This document shows positions 13,801-25,717 of a stretch of 64,000 bases of DNA, piece after piece. Source of the DNA: Polydactylus sextarius. Taxonomy: Eukaryota > Chordata > Actinopteri > Polynemidae. Both the position numbers and the translations under genes were made by a program. The stretch is from contig CM028922.1 of NCBI GenBank assembly GCA_016801845.1, positions 7,557,501 through 7,621,500 of the forward strand, read 5' to 3'. Each line of letters begins with the position of its first letter. Within the stretch, counting starts at the first letter, position 1. The notes under the pieces were generated by a model, which had not been told where the DNA came from, made no database searches, and saw nothing but the letters and a program-made list of their open reading frames with translations.

Positions 13801-16601
13801 AAGCCATGCAATGGAAACATCTGTGAAACCAGTGGGGCAGAACCAAACTTAATATAGTGCAGAAGAATGCGCTAATCTTCATGTGTGAGCTCCACTACAT
13901 CAGCATTCTTACAGTAATCATGCATGCTTTTTGTTTTGAAGGTAATATGGAAGTATTGAAGTAGAAAACATACATGTGGAAGTAGTTTGGGTCTGTAGTG
14001 AGTCACTGTGTGAGTCCGATAGCTCTGAAAATGTCCTCTTTCACCTCAGAGTTGACACTGATGCCATGAGGCGGGGGCACTGGGATCCACTAATACTCAC
14101 TGAAGATTGTTTTTTCTTCGGAAAATACAAATATTACTCATCAGTCCGTTGTTTTCTTTTTACTTTCTGTGTGACACAAACCACCAATGATACAATTCTT
14201 GGCCTCAGTTACTTTTTTCACATTTGCTGTTAGACACACTAGCAAATACAAAGCTAAGTGATATTATTGGTTTCCAGAATATAAAATGACACAGATACAA
14301 GAGACAGCATGTGAAAAAGAAGAAGAAAAAACATGTTTGGGTATGTTTTCACGTCCTACTTTAAATGCATTCAGTCAAATGTTGAGTTTGGTTTTGTTAA
14401 TTTGTACCATTCATATATATCCATAAACACATGTTCACATAAACACATAGAATGTGCATAAATCTGTTGTCGACATGATGTCGATATTTTTCCTGTTTTA
14501 CCAGTTTAGCAGAAGAGTTTTTGGAGACAGTTCTTTTTACATTAGCAGTATATATAATTTGTTTGGAACATGTGCTGAGTATATCCAGATTGGTGAATAT
14601 GCACACAGAAGGGGAAAATGACATGCTTGATTGAATGTTTTAATCGGACACATTATAAATATTGTTTCTCAAGCTGTAAATGGCAATGAGCTGTTGGAAC
14701 GTTAACATGATATTAAAATGTGGCGGAGGTGCGTGATCCCTTTTTCTTTCCATTTAGTGCTTATTAGAGGTGATTTATTTGCAACAAAATCTGGATTGTA
14801 CCACATGTGTGTGGTAGGTGAGATTGTAATGTTTTTTTTTTATTAGTATTATATTGACTTTTCCAGCAAGTTGTGGCGATTGCAGTGTTTTCGGGGGAGA
14901 TGTGGTGTTTGTTTGGAATTCAGTTTGTTTTAAATCAAGCCTCTGGGTGGTGGTGATTGGTTGCTTGGATCCATTTGATAAGGTACTGCAATTGATGTGC
15001 TCATTTGAAGTGTTAAAAATTGGCTCATTGGTGTTTTGATTGTTGTAACATGGTTAGTTTTGTTCTGTTTTTTTTTTTCCCCAATAAAAATGTTGTAAAT
15101 AGTCTGTCCAGCAAAAACCATTTTAGTTGGATTGAGATCAGTTTAAAAAAGTAATTGATTCCTGGTAATACTATATCTTTTATTGTCGACATTGCATCTT
15201 GTAATTGAAAATGGCAGCATTATTGTTTTTAGTAGCGGTGTGAAGTTGAGATCGAACGACTCTTGACAGCTTGGAGGAGAATGTTTGGTTCCACTTATTA
15301 GCAGACAGGAGGCAGTTGTCACCTGGCAGATTTAAGCGTCATTCTTCATGTCAATTGCCAAAGGCTGCATCACACACAGTTACATTCAGACTTTTCCAAA
15401 ACATAATTTTCTGTTTTTTGCTAAGATGGAATTCTGCCCATACAACCACACGCAATCCTTGCAGCATGGTATTCTCCTTAAATTTACTCTTTTTCTTTTA
15501 TGAAGCACAAAATTCCAATGGAAAAAAAGCCTTTCAAAAAAGGTATCAGTGTTGCACAGATATGTATATTTGAAGAAAATTCTATTTGTCATGCAGGCCT
15601 TATAATCTTTAGGTTTTTGTGTTTTGCCACAAGATTTAAATATCTTTATTTTTTGTTTACTTTTACTTTTAACTCCTCACAACACACAGTTCTTTAATGC
15701 ACACTGAAGTCCTTGGAGATGTGATAGAATGAATTTGTACATACGCATTTATAAGTATGTGCGTGTGTGAGCGCGCGTGTGTGTGTCCCTTTGAAGTTTT
15801 AAAGTCCGCCCACCCTCCTGTGGCCCTGCATTGTGCTGAACAGCTCCATTTGTCCCACCTTAATCCCCTGACGTAAACTCACATAAATCATGCTGAGTTG
15901 TTTCTAAGCGTGAGCAGGCTGGAAAACTCCATCTCTGTCTCTCCAGCTCGCTCTCATTTCCAACCCCCATGGAGATTTTAAGGGTGGCTGGCTTTTAGTT
16001 CAGCTGACCACCTCTATTGATAATGATTACTTGAAATAAAAATAACTACATGTCTTTTTTTTGCATAGTAACTAATGGACATTCTGTTACATGGGCACTT
16101 CACTCAAAACATGATTAAAAATTACAGAATATTTTCCACTTTATACACACCAGAAACAGCTAAATATATGGTAAAAATACCTACACAACTTTTTGGTTTT
16201 TAAAGAAGGCCCATCACACTTGATTCTTAAAGGCTAAGAACAAAGATTCACTTGCATTTACCACGAAGAAAGGGTTATTAAATCTTGACATTGCACTCTG
16301 CAGCAGTAACCCCAGTACTTTCCCATGGCGGTTAGATAGAGGGGCATCGTTTAAGCCAACTCCTATTTGTTCTAGAGACAGGGTAGCATCATGGCACCCA
16401 CAGTGCATCTAGGCCAGCTTCTCTCTATCGATGGCTCTGAGCCAGATTAAAGTGCCGGGGCTCATTGTTTACACAGCTCCGTGGTGCCACGGCTGAGCAG
16501 GCCCAAACAATGGGCCCCTGCTCCCCTTTGTCAGAGTGAGGGGAAGAATGGAGACCTCTTGACATGGCAACCTGAAGCCTCAATGCCCCCACTTCACCTA
16601 G
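10831..16601 (+). other. Intron of trabd2a: no recognisable exon
   Basis: AT-rich sequence with scattered short T runs. The segment about 15,760-16,600 is somewhat richer in GC and CpG than its surroundings but shows no acceptor-exon-donor arrangement with TraB-like coding. A 140-codon minus-strand ORF at 12,945-13,367 has no domain I recognise. Confidence 0.45.
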
Positions 16602-16796
16602 CTGAGAGGGTCAGAGCGAGAAAGAGAGGAAAAGGGAGAAGAGGGGAAGTTAGAGATAAGGAAGAGGGAGAATAGAGAGATGAAAATAATGGAAGGGGAA
16701 GAAAAGAGGCATGATATGGGGTGAAGGGGATCAGGAATACAGGAAGAAAGAAATGAAACAAAGTGAGGAAAAGAAGGAAATAAATGAGGATGGGGG
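16602..16796 (+). repeat. Polypurine tract (A/G-rich, about 195 bp)
   Basis: Almost every base on the + strand is A or G, with only isolated pyrimidines: repeated GAGAG, GAAGAG, GGAAG and GAAAG units. Mirror-like segments could form triplex (H-) DNA. It produces spurious low-complexity ORFs on both strands. Confidence 0.75.
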
Positions 16797-16817
16797 TTTT
16801 AGAGAAGATGCCACAAA

Positions 16818-16838
16818 TGATGATGATGATGATGATGA
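16818..16838. repeat. (GAT)n trinucleotide repeat
   Basis: About seven ATG/GAT units in a row directly after the polypurine tract. Confidence 0.85.
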
Positions 16839-17386
16839 AGAGTTGGTATTGTCCTGTCAACTTAAGGAAGCAGTTTGGGAAATAACCTCATCCGCTTTCT
16901 TGCCAAGACTTAGACAAAAGGATCAAAACCACTTTCGTGTGTGTGTGTGGCAAATAAAGAGCTAAAGCCATAAGGAGATTAGCTTAGCTTAGCATAAAAA
17001 CAACAAGCCAAGCTTTGAGCAAAAAAAAAAAAAAAAAAAAAGAAGAAGATGAAAAGAAGAAGTGACGACTTTAAATCTCAGCAATTAACATGTTGTATCT
17101 TGTTTGTTCAAAAGAAATACGACACCATTATATGCTGTAACTACATCTGGTAATTGATGCTGGTTTATGCTAACCTTAACTGAACTAACAAGCAAACTAG
17201 CATTTCAGAGGTTGACTAAACCACAAGTCAACTTCTCTCTGTTGTGCTTTTATTTCTGTATTAAAATCAAAACCTTTTTTTTTTTTGGTCTGTTGTGACA
17301 AAGTGCTGTCAGAGGCATCGTATCCATCTGCTTCCAATAAAACAGATCATTAGCATTCAAAAGTGGAGGTCATCACTTCTCTCTCT

Positions 17387-17409
17387 TTTTTTTTTTTTTT
17401 TTTTTTTTT
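17387..17409 (+). repeat. Uninterrupted T run in the polypyrimidine tract of the antepenultimate exon
   Basis: About 23 consecutive T residues, preceded by CTCTCTC, stand directly before the GCAG acceptor at 17413. Homopolymers of this length vary between individuals, and this one forms the splice-site polypyrimidine tract. Confidence 0.85.
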
Positions 17410-17413
17410 GCAG

Positions 17414-17504
17414 GTCACTTTCTTGGCAACAATACAGTCATTGATGTGCTTCGTCGCCAGGGTTACGAGGTGGAGCACACCCCTGCTGGGCAGCCCATAA
17501 ACAG
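17414..17504 (+). CDS. trabd2a: TIKI1-like metalloprotease, antepenultimate coding exon (end of TraB domain)
   Basis: A 91-bp internal exon with a long T-rich tract and CAG acceptor before it and AG|GTAAAT after it. It begins with two bases completing a split Gly codon and reads HFLGNNTVIDVLRRQGYEVE, then HTPAGQPIN. This is the end of the TraB/TIKI catalytic domain. In this family the upstream exon should end in Phe-Gly-Ala-Gly, so the His at 17416-17418 is probably the histidine of the second conserved GxxH motif (inferred, since the Gly-Ala part is outside the window). An Asn-Asn-Thr sequon lies inside. Known of the family: TIKI proteins are membrane-tethered metal-dependent proteases that clip the amino terminus of Wnt ligands and so inhibit Wnt signalling. 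The paralogue trabd2b is the main alternative. Earlier exons were not found in the 17.4 kb upstream. Confidence 0.88.
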
Positions 17505-20500
17505 GTAAATTTACTGCTAAAATACCCATAAACACACACATACATGCATTTAGTGACACATTTCACACAGTGGATTTTGTGATTTATTATGGAAATACAT
17601 GGCTTAAATTTAATCCCTTAATATTATATGAGCTTCTAATTTTACACAATTGCTGCAATTTTTCTTTCTGAAATTAAACATAATTTCACTTGTGCAATAA
17701 TGGACAAGTTCATAAAAGTAATAATAAAAAAAAATTCCCTCCAAAGCTACAGAAATCAAACCCGCCAATTTATTCTTCAAACTGCCAAAATTCCACCGAA
17801 ACTTATTGAATTAGATTTAATATTTCAAAGATTCAAAGCGACAAAGATAAAGATGTAATTTGTTCAGGTTTTTTTGCTGTTCCAGAAAGTTTTATGAACT
17901 GGTTTTGGATTATTTAATTTAATTCTCCATAATAAGCAGAGGGAATATTAGAGACGTGAGAAGTCAGAAGAGGCTGAGGAAGAATGAAGCAGAGAAATAC
18001 AGAGATGAAGGATATTGAACCAAGCTGAAAATATTATGTTTCACCATAGTTGTTGCACATTAAGATTTCTTCTGAAAACAAGACTCTGTAAAACTCGAAA
18101 GCCCATATTTTATCACTTAAACAGGGGTAAGGTTTCATGTCCTGGCCACATTTTACAGTGCAACTGCTGCCTCACGGCCCTGACAGGAATATATATTTCT
18201 CTCAACTTTTTCACTGACTGGATTTCAAATGGGAAATCATTTTCCAAGTAAGCGCAACTCCTTAGTTGGTCTGTGTTCATTTGCAGACCCAAAACAGATG
18301 TTGAATTTCTGCTTCAGCCCTTGTGAGAAATGTGTTGTCTGCAAATAATCAAAAGCTTCACTTGGTAGTTATCCGTTGAGTGATTCTCCTTTTGTGATCG
18401 CTCATTCTCTCTAAAAGTCCCTAAGCAGGAGTATTTGTCTCATCGTCTTAGTTCTGAGTTTGTCATAGTTTTATTACTTTATCCACTTTGCTGACACCAG
18501 GGAGATAATTATTGTGTTTCTTTACTGGCAATGAAGGACTAATCTGCTAATCACATAAGAGGCTCGTTTTAACATGGAAGCTGGTGATCACAGAAAAGAA
18601 AATAAATTGCCTGGCCCGGGCCACCATTGTTATTCTTACAGCGTGTCGAAACTGAACAGTTTCAGCTGTGTCTTTCAGTCGTGCGTCTTACACACTTGGG
18701 ATGGAACAGATACGCTTTTATTTTAATCAACACAACTGTCTGCGCACTACGCTTTCTATGTAGAAAGGAGGATGAGGATGTTTTATATGTGATATAGTCA
18801 GCTGCTTTACTGATATTAAAATAACTTAATACCAATAATGACTGAGTGAGACTATTTTTTTTGTCTATTAGCTTTGTTTAGTGCAGTTAACAGCTTAAAA
18901 AACATGTGTTTACATAGTGTGACATATTGGAAAACAACACAACACAATGTCTCAAAGCATTCGCTCTGCCCTCGTATGGTAACATATTGTTTGTGTGTAA
19001 TTTCTATATCGTTTATTGTGGTTTTATTTGAAATATCAAACATTAGTTTCTCCAAATTGATGCAGTGCTGCCTGACCACCATGTCTTCAGACACCACAAC
19101 ATGCAGTATCTTGATATAGCAATCTCTTGTTTGGATTTTTCTGTTTCGTTGACATCTCATTTTTGGGGGATTTTCACATTCTCTGCTGTTTTCGCTAAAT
19201 AGATTGCACAGCAGATAAATCTGACGAAATCCTTGCAGGCCACCAATGAAGAGCTGTTGAAAAGGCCAAACCAAACAGGGCTCATACCTCCTGCTGGGAA
19301 GAATGTCTGCCATGGCACAGTGTGCGGGTGGCTATCTCCATGCAGATCTGTGTTGGTGAATGAATGATTGAATCTACGTTCCCACACAAACCTGGTGTTT
19401 TATGCGGGATTAAGAATACGAATTCAACCTTTAAAAAAAAAAACAAACCTGGGTGTGGAGCTGTAGGTCCAGATCTAAACTGAACAATTCAACCAAACCT
19501 TGTGTCTGAATTACATTACGCTTTGTAAAATTTTGATTGAAGAATATTAGTTATTTATGTAATCATGTGCACAAGCCCTTATATGTGGTGATAGTTAGAT
19601 ACTAGAAGATACTGACCTAATAAGAAATGGCCGACAGCTCATCAGAGGCACAAATGTTTTTAATCAACAAAGATGAGTTTTGGTTTTGCTCTCATACTTC
19701 CCATTCTCAACCATTAATTTGTTTTTCCAGAATTTCTTGGATGTGGTCTCTATTAGCCTGCGTATTGGTTCATGGATCATCTGCAGCATCCTGTTCTTAC
19801 ATAGCAAAGATTCCTCTTCTCTTCACTGCTCTGGACTTCTTTCCTTTCGTTCCTTTTCTTTTCTTTCCTGTCTTAGAATTTTATCCAGCTGAACTTGCAC
19901 CTGTCTTTTCACTTAGTGGAAGTGTCTGGTATTTGTCAACAGCATCATTCACACTGACTCAGGTTAAAATAAAAGAATAAATGAAGGAAAATGAAAAGAG
20001 CATCAAATCTGCTTTGTGGTGAACGGTAGTCAGTATAGATTAAGAACAATTACCATGGACAAAGAAAACCAGAAGTTACAGTAATCTAAAACTCACAGGC
20101 AGCTGATATGTGAAAGATACATTTTTGGTTGAGGATGTCTCGGAAGCTGGAAGAGCTGTCTTCCAAGCAAAACTTCACTGACTGTATGTGTCGACCTAAA
20201 ATGGGCCCATATGATTATTATTTTACAATAACCTCCACTGCACTGACAAGGACATGAAATTACAAAAGTCAGAGAGTGATAAATATTAATGGGACTGACA
20301 TTTGTTTCTGTGACAATTCAGGACACTTTCTGCTCTTATATTCATCATTTTGACTGTGAAAATAATGTAAGGTTAAGGTTACTATGGAAAAAAATACAAA
20401 ACTAGAAATGCACCCTTTGCTGTGCAAACAAGTAAAATCTGAAATATATATATATATATATATATTCATTCAAGAAACCTTGTTTTGAAGAAACTCTGGC

Positions 20501-20669
20501 TGTGAGTCTCATTTTTACCCCAGGTTTCTAGATGATAAAGTGAGGGAAAGAGAGGTCAGATTGCAGATATGCTGATATTGAGGGTTACATTAAAGTTTAA
20601 ACAGCACCTGCTGTGACAAAAAGCTCTCTTTCAAAAGTGTCTTTTGTTCTTGTGATGTTTGTCGTCCAG
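17505..20669 (+). other. trabd2a intron between antepenultimate and penultimate exons
   Basis: GTAAAT donor to CCAG acceptor, 3,165 bp. It includes a 153-codon minus-strand ORF (18,852-19,313), one of the longest in the window but without a recognisable domain, and an (AT)n tract near 20,443-20,464. No other gene is seen. Confidence 0.75.
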
Positions 20670-20933
20670 AAGGTCATCATCTAGACCAGAGTCCGAGGAC
20701 AACTACGATGAGTCCCCTCTCCTGGAGCCTTTTCTTCACGAGCTCCCCCACAAAGAGGAGGACCGGGGGCGTCCCCTGGAGGAGGATCTGTTACCCCACA
20801 TGCTTCTGCCACCGGATAGCCTGGAGCTGCTGGAGAAAGCTGAAAGGAAAATGCTGAAGAAAAAGAGGAGGAACAAGCAGAAGAAACAGCGACACCGGCA
20901 TTTCAACGACCTCTGGGTTCGCATCGAGGAGAG
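20670..20933 (+). CDS. trabd2a: TIKI1-like metalloprotease, penultimate coding exon (acidic then polybasic juxtamembrane stalk)
   Basis: A 264-bp exon between a CCAG acceptor and an AG|GTGAG donor. Its first base completes the Arg codon begun in the previous exon, and two bases are left over at its end, so phases agree on both sides. The product is low in conserved fold: a Ser/Arg start, an acidic Glu/Asp-rich part, then LLPHMLLPPDSLELLEKAER, a dense Lys/Arg block (about residues 67-82 of the exon), and the motif HFNDLWVRIEE. From my recollection of vertebrate TIKI1, a leucine-rich LLPDSL-like segment, basic residues and FNDLWVRIE occur in this order, which is the main reason for choosing trabd2a over trabd2b. 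The segment probably forms a stalk between catalytic domain and membrane anchor. The basic block could bind heparan sulphate or be cut by a proprotein convertase; neither is shown. Confidence 0.88.
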
Positions 20934-21547
20934 GTGAGAGGACAGGAAGAGAGATGGAATATGACAGTTCTTTGGGGTCATGTTTCTCTTCATATTTGTC
21001 ATCAATGATTTATGTCTCATTTGCTGTGATAAAGCGATGAGGTGAAATGTAGAAAAGGAGAAACAGAAAACCAGAGATGAAGACAAAAGGGGGAAAGAAA
21101 AAAGAGTTTAACAATTTAAAGCTCAGGGAAGAAAGACAGAGAGGATGTGAGATGAGAAGAAGAGGAAATTGGAATGTGTCATGCAGTCTTGTGTGTAGAA
21201 TAAACCTGACTTGGTGCCGCAGGCTCAAACAGCCAACCATATCACATCACCATACTCTTCATGCAGCCTGCACACTTCAGTGCATACACACACACACACA
21301 CTGCAGTGTGGTATGAGTCTCAACTAGTTTCCTAGCTGGTATAAGTGTCTTGGATGTAAAAAATAGCAGCCTGGGAATTCCTACTGAGTATCCGGTTTTG
21401 GTCTCACAGTAGCTCCAGGCAGGGACTAACCGGACAACAAAACAAGCTCACCTTTCAGACAAAAAGGAGACCTCTGCACAAGGTGTGGTCTTCCATGTTG
21501 AAACGTCTCCCAGTTTGTTATAAGGGCAAAAAAAAGTTAATTTGACT

Positions 21548-21725
21548 CTGCGTCCATCCATCCATCAATATTTTTCCTACGCCCACTTATATCCAGACAG
21601 ACAACCAAATTCATTCACACCATTGGGGAATTTTACAGTTTCAAGCTCATAGATCTTGAGACTGTGGAAAGAAACTAGAGTACCACAGTGAGATGCAAAC
21701 TTCACACAAAAAGGCCCCAAGGACA
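21548..21725 (-). repeat. Teleost interspersed repeat, family B, copy 1
   Basis: Decayed copy of a repeat widespread in fish, recognised by CCATCCATCCATC, ATTCATTCACACCATTGGGG, GACTGTGGAAAGAAACTAG, AGTACC, GATGCAAACTTCACAC and AAAGGCCCC, in this order. The usual form reads attcacaCCTATGGGGAATTT, GGACTGTGGGAGGAAACC, ATGCAAACTCCACAC, AAAGGCCCC. The copy at 63,355 runs the other way. Probably a LINE- or SINE-derived tail. Confidence 0.6.
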
Positions 21726-21997
21726 AGACAGAGCAAACAACTGAGCTGTCAGGCCAGGAAAAGTCATGGTGACTATCTCAACTTGAAGAACTGTCTGGGC
21801 AAAATCACCAGAGGCAGCTCATGTTTAAGGAGGTGGAAACTAGCACACATTCACCCAGTATTCCCATAGCTGATTAATAACAAAGTTTGCTTATTAATTA
21901 GCAATAAATCAAAGTTAACCTGTGTTTTTAACTCTTTTTGTCACTTTCTTTTGTCTTTCTTTGAAATATGATGTACACACTTTCAACATAGTTTATT

Positions 21998-22002
<5 letters not shown>

Positions 22003-22068
<66 letters not shown>
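22003..22068. repeat. (AT)33 microsatellite with flanking hairpin
   Basis: About 66 bp of pure alternating AT. Just after it, AAGTCAATAT at about 22,074 and ATATTGACTT at about 22,103 form an inverted repeat around a second short AT run. Such tracts are unstable and extrude cruciforms. Confidence 0.9.
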
Positions 22069-22072
<4 letters not shown>

Positions 22073-24813
22073 AAGTCAATATATATTTATATATATATAT
22101 AATATTGACTTCATAGAGATGGAAATTTGGGCTGCTGACACAGGAACACAAACTCTGATCCTTTCATAGCTAAGACTACAAAGAGAAATATGATTTCAGC
22201 AAAGTATTTAATGTCTTTCTAAATAACAGATTGGATTTGGCAACATGAAAACTCAGCCCTACTTCATTCTGAGAAGAATTTTCATATTGTCTCCCTTTTT
22301 CCTGTTGCTATGTTTCCGTTGGCTCTCGCGTTACATGTGCTTCATGGATGTAGGTTTTAATACAGATATGAACATGTCTCTTCCAGTGTGAGGGTGTTGC
22401 TGAATTGTCCCGACCAATATATTTATCCTTGACATCTTATCCTTTTGTGTTAATAGTGAGAGTTACAGCAACTGCTTGTTCACTAATTTGTCTCCAGCAA
22501 AATGTTTCTCATAACGATGAAGTCAAAAACCGGGACACTTAAAATACTCAACTATCATAAACCATTTTATACATTGTTGTCCAGCACCAGCCCAGTAGAA
22601 AAGTGCAGTTGGTGATGGTGTGTTCAGATGAATGAAAAAAAAAAAAAAACAGAACAGAACAAGTGTGCATATTATTTTGGCCATCTGACAAAATGTCCCG
22701 ACCAGAGATAAAACCAAACCTACGCCCCTGTAATCATCTACAGCCCTGTGATTTAAATGCTTTGGATAAAGTTGGTGATCAGTGGGTGTTGCTGCCTTAG
22801 GAACCTTGAGCAGAGATACTGGGTGTGGACAGACAACTTGGGAAGTACTCAGGAATAATTAGAAATAAAAATGAAACTTAAGTTTGCTGTTGCAGACGCT
22901 TTATTTTCATTTAGTCTACAATTACATACACAATTTTTTCTTCTTCTAATAAATGCGTCCAGTCTTAGAGTAATGGGTTGGGTTTGGAAATTATTAGAAA
23001 TAATTGCCACTAACTGACAGGTATGGGTTTGCAAAAATTGGACCAGTGCAGGACTCTGCCCTTTCGGATGATCATGTACTTTCTACGTACACTGTGAACT
23101 ACTCCAAATTAGTGACTGAAGGAAAAATCTAACCATGTAGCGTCTGTTCTTCGCGGGGAACAGAGGAGGTTTGTGAGCGTTTGTGTACATTATGTCTGCA
23201 GAAATGTTTTTCTCTCTTTCTGAGAGAGACTGTATTTTGTACGGAGAGGAAACAGACTGTTTGTGTACATATGTTACAACGTGTACACCGTGCACGTCTT
23301 TGTATATTTAAATGTCTGAAGAGGTGGCCGAGTGAGAAAAGGCGAGCGAGTCCAAAAAAACCGAAGCGAGTGCAGCGCCGTGGCTCTCTGTTGTGTTTGA
23401 TGCATGGCCACAGAGCGAAGTGTCACACCTAGTTTCTTTGCACCTCTCCAGGCCCTCAAACCTAAATAAACAACAGAAAAAAAGCTTTTCCTCGAACATT
23501 TAAGTACCTGCTTCAATCATTTTCTGAGAATTTTGGAGCTTGTCACTAATATAACTGTGCTATGTGGTGGTTCTCTCATTTATCACTGACTCTGAGTATT
23601 TTAGCAATCTTGTTTTCACTGGCACCTGACTCTCCAAACGTTTCCAACTTCTTCAGCTCAGGAGATTTCTGTAAACCATCCCAACTCAAGATCGTTTGTC
23701 CACAATGATCCCTCTAAGGCACTCAGGATGAGGAATAATGATGGAAATTTAGGGCCGGGACACCATTTAATTTCTGTCCTGAAATTATGAAATTATGAAA
23801 GACTTGTTTTGATTTCTCTTGAATGTTGATGCTTGTCAAAATATCTTTCCCAATAACACATAATCCAGTGAAGAAAAAAAAATGGAAACACTGTCTCGCA
23901 GTCACTTTTCTTAAATACTGCATGTCGTAGTGCTGTGTCAAATTGCTGCTGCAACCCGCTGGTATCTGGAGATCCTGACTTCAGGAACTCGTGTGTTTGT
24001 TTTGCCTGGCCCAGGCCCAGTCTAAACCACACGAGCACCGCAGGCTCGGCATCAAACAGGAGAGCAGAAATGATTTAATTGCCAGACTTGAAAAGGATAG
24101 ATAAAGATAGGAGTAGAGACAGCCAAAAGTGGGCAGACAGAATATGTAACATGAAGAGAAGAAGAAAAAGAAGAAAAAAGAAAGTAAAACCAGGCAGACA
24201 GTTGGTTTGGTTTATAGCCATGAACTGATCAATGAGTTGCACGCCCAAGGGTTTTTTGTATTGCTCTAGTCTCCACTGATTGGTCAATATTGTTGCGGTG
24301 GATTCTTCTGTCAAGATTTTTTTTTTCCTTTTTCGGCTTTCATCATCATTAATATTTCCGTTGTTTACATCCTGCAGTCTGCATATTTTCTCTGGCAGTT
24401 GAGGACAATATGGGAATGTAGGAGAAGCCTGTTCTACAGACCACAACAGGATTTTACCATCAATCCAGAAGATCAGCACAGTGACTCTGTAGTGCAGAGA
24501 TAGAGCCTGTGCATGTTTGAAAAAAGCAAAAAAAATAAACAAAAAAAACCAAGTTAATAAAATGCAAATGTGTCTGCTTGTTTGAGTTTACTGAACCAAC
24601 TTTTGAAAAGTAGAAGCATTTGGGACTTGTGTTTATGACAAAAATTACAAATTGAGTGTAATGCTCACAAGTTACATGAAGTTACGTGATTGTATAGCAC
24701 ACAATTCACAGCAAAAAGTTGATGTATAAACCAGGTTTGAGGGGGGGACAGTTGAGATATTTTTGACACACACTTATTAATCAAATGTTTCTTCTTTACT
24801 CTTTTGTCTGCAG

Positions 24814-25015
24814 CACTATGGTCCAATCACCGCCTCCTCCACTGGTTCGCATCATCAATGGTTATATCACGGTGCAGCCACCTGACAGATCCCACAGCCA
24901 CTACAACTACCACCACACACCTTCATCATCATCACCCACCTCCTCATCTTTACTGGCCTTCCTCTGCACCCTGCTGACACTGATGTCACAGACGTGGAAT
25001 ATGTTCCTCTCGTAG
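24814..25015 (+). CDS. trabd2a: TIKI1-like metalloprotease, last coding exon with GPI-anchor-like tail and stop
   Basis: The terminal exon starts after TTTTGTCTGCAG. Its first base C completes a split Ser codon (AG|C), giving RIEE-S-T-MVQSPPPPLVRI, and it ends at TAG 25013-25015. It encodes about 67 residues: a Pro-rich start, a His/Tyr-rich middle (SHSHYNYHH), a run of small residues (PSSSSPTSSS) and a final hydrophobic segment of about 22 residues beginning LLAFLCTLLTL with no basic residues after it. That order (small residues, then a hydrophobic end) is what a GPI attachment signal looks like; a single transmembrane segment is the older alternative view for TIKI. The anchor would hold the protease on the outer face of the plasma membrane of Wnt-producing cells. 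An ATG lies near the exon start, but the splice phase shows this is an internal Met, not the gene start. Confidence 0.87.
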
Positions 25016-25666
25016 AACTTTTTTCTTTTTTTTTTTTTTTTTAAATCCAGGACTATCAAAATAGCCAGCCTTTGAGTATAAACTCTCACTTATTGGGTTT
25101 CATGTATCAGCTCATGTAAAGTGAGATCTGATCGTGTGCAAGATATGTGACCAAGAGGAGGCTGCAGAGACCATTCACATAAAGAAAAGAGCATGGAGAA
25201 AGGATGTGAAATCAAGTCTAGCTGTCAGGTAACAGTACACTCCATGGACGTTAGGCTGTTAGATAAAGTTTGTGTTGTTGGGGAGGAACAGTAAATCATA
25301 TCAATAGAGCATGCCTTCTACAAATTGAGGTCTTGATGAGCATGTAAGTTCATATACCATGAGGTCTCTCAGAAACATGAAGGGTTCGTAAGGTTTCAGT
25401 TACTGTGCGTAGGCGGCAGGAACGTGCAGGATGAAAGAGAAACAAACAGGAAGTTTTATCTCAATGTCTCAGACATCTCAGAGACATTACACAGCACATC
25501 AGTTCCCTTATGGATTACAGTTATACAGTAGACACTCATCATTCAGTGCCTGTGAGAATATCAAATCTCACAAAAGTAACTGTTCAGGGAGTGGACACGA
25601 GAACATCATTATAACCATCGGCGTATATCAAATACCTTCATAAGTACAACTGGAACAATATGTCCT

Positions 25667-25673
25667 CTGTGTG

Positions 25674-25716
<43 letters not shown>

Positions 25717-25717
25717 A
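25667..25717. repeat. (TG)n(GA)n compound microsatellite in the trabd2a 3' UTR
   Basis: A TG tract of about 38 bp with one C interruption passes directly into a short GAGAGAGA tract. Confidence 0.88.

Larger units (their letters stand above)
20934..24813 (+). other. trabd2a last intron
   Basis: GTGAG donor to TGCAG acceptor, 3,880 bp. It holds a decayed interspersed repeat (21,548-21,725), a long (AT)n tract (22,003-22,068) and a polypyrimidine-purine segment at about 24,150-24,185. The 155-codon minus ORF at 24,075-24,542 is hydrophobic low-complexity at its end and is not supported as a gene. Confidence 0.75.

Noticed and set aside
24075..24542. 155-codon minus-strand ORF with hydrophobic end
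   Set aside because: Its hydrophobic part comes from a purine-rich simple sequence read in antisense; no family recognised.
24785..24840. ATG at 24,785 as a separate gene start for the last exon
   Set aside because: It lies in the intron before the TGCAG acceptor; splice phases tie the exon to the upstream TIKI exons.
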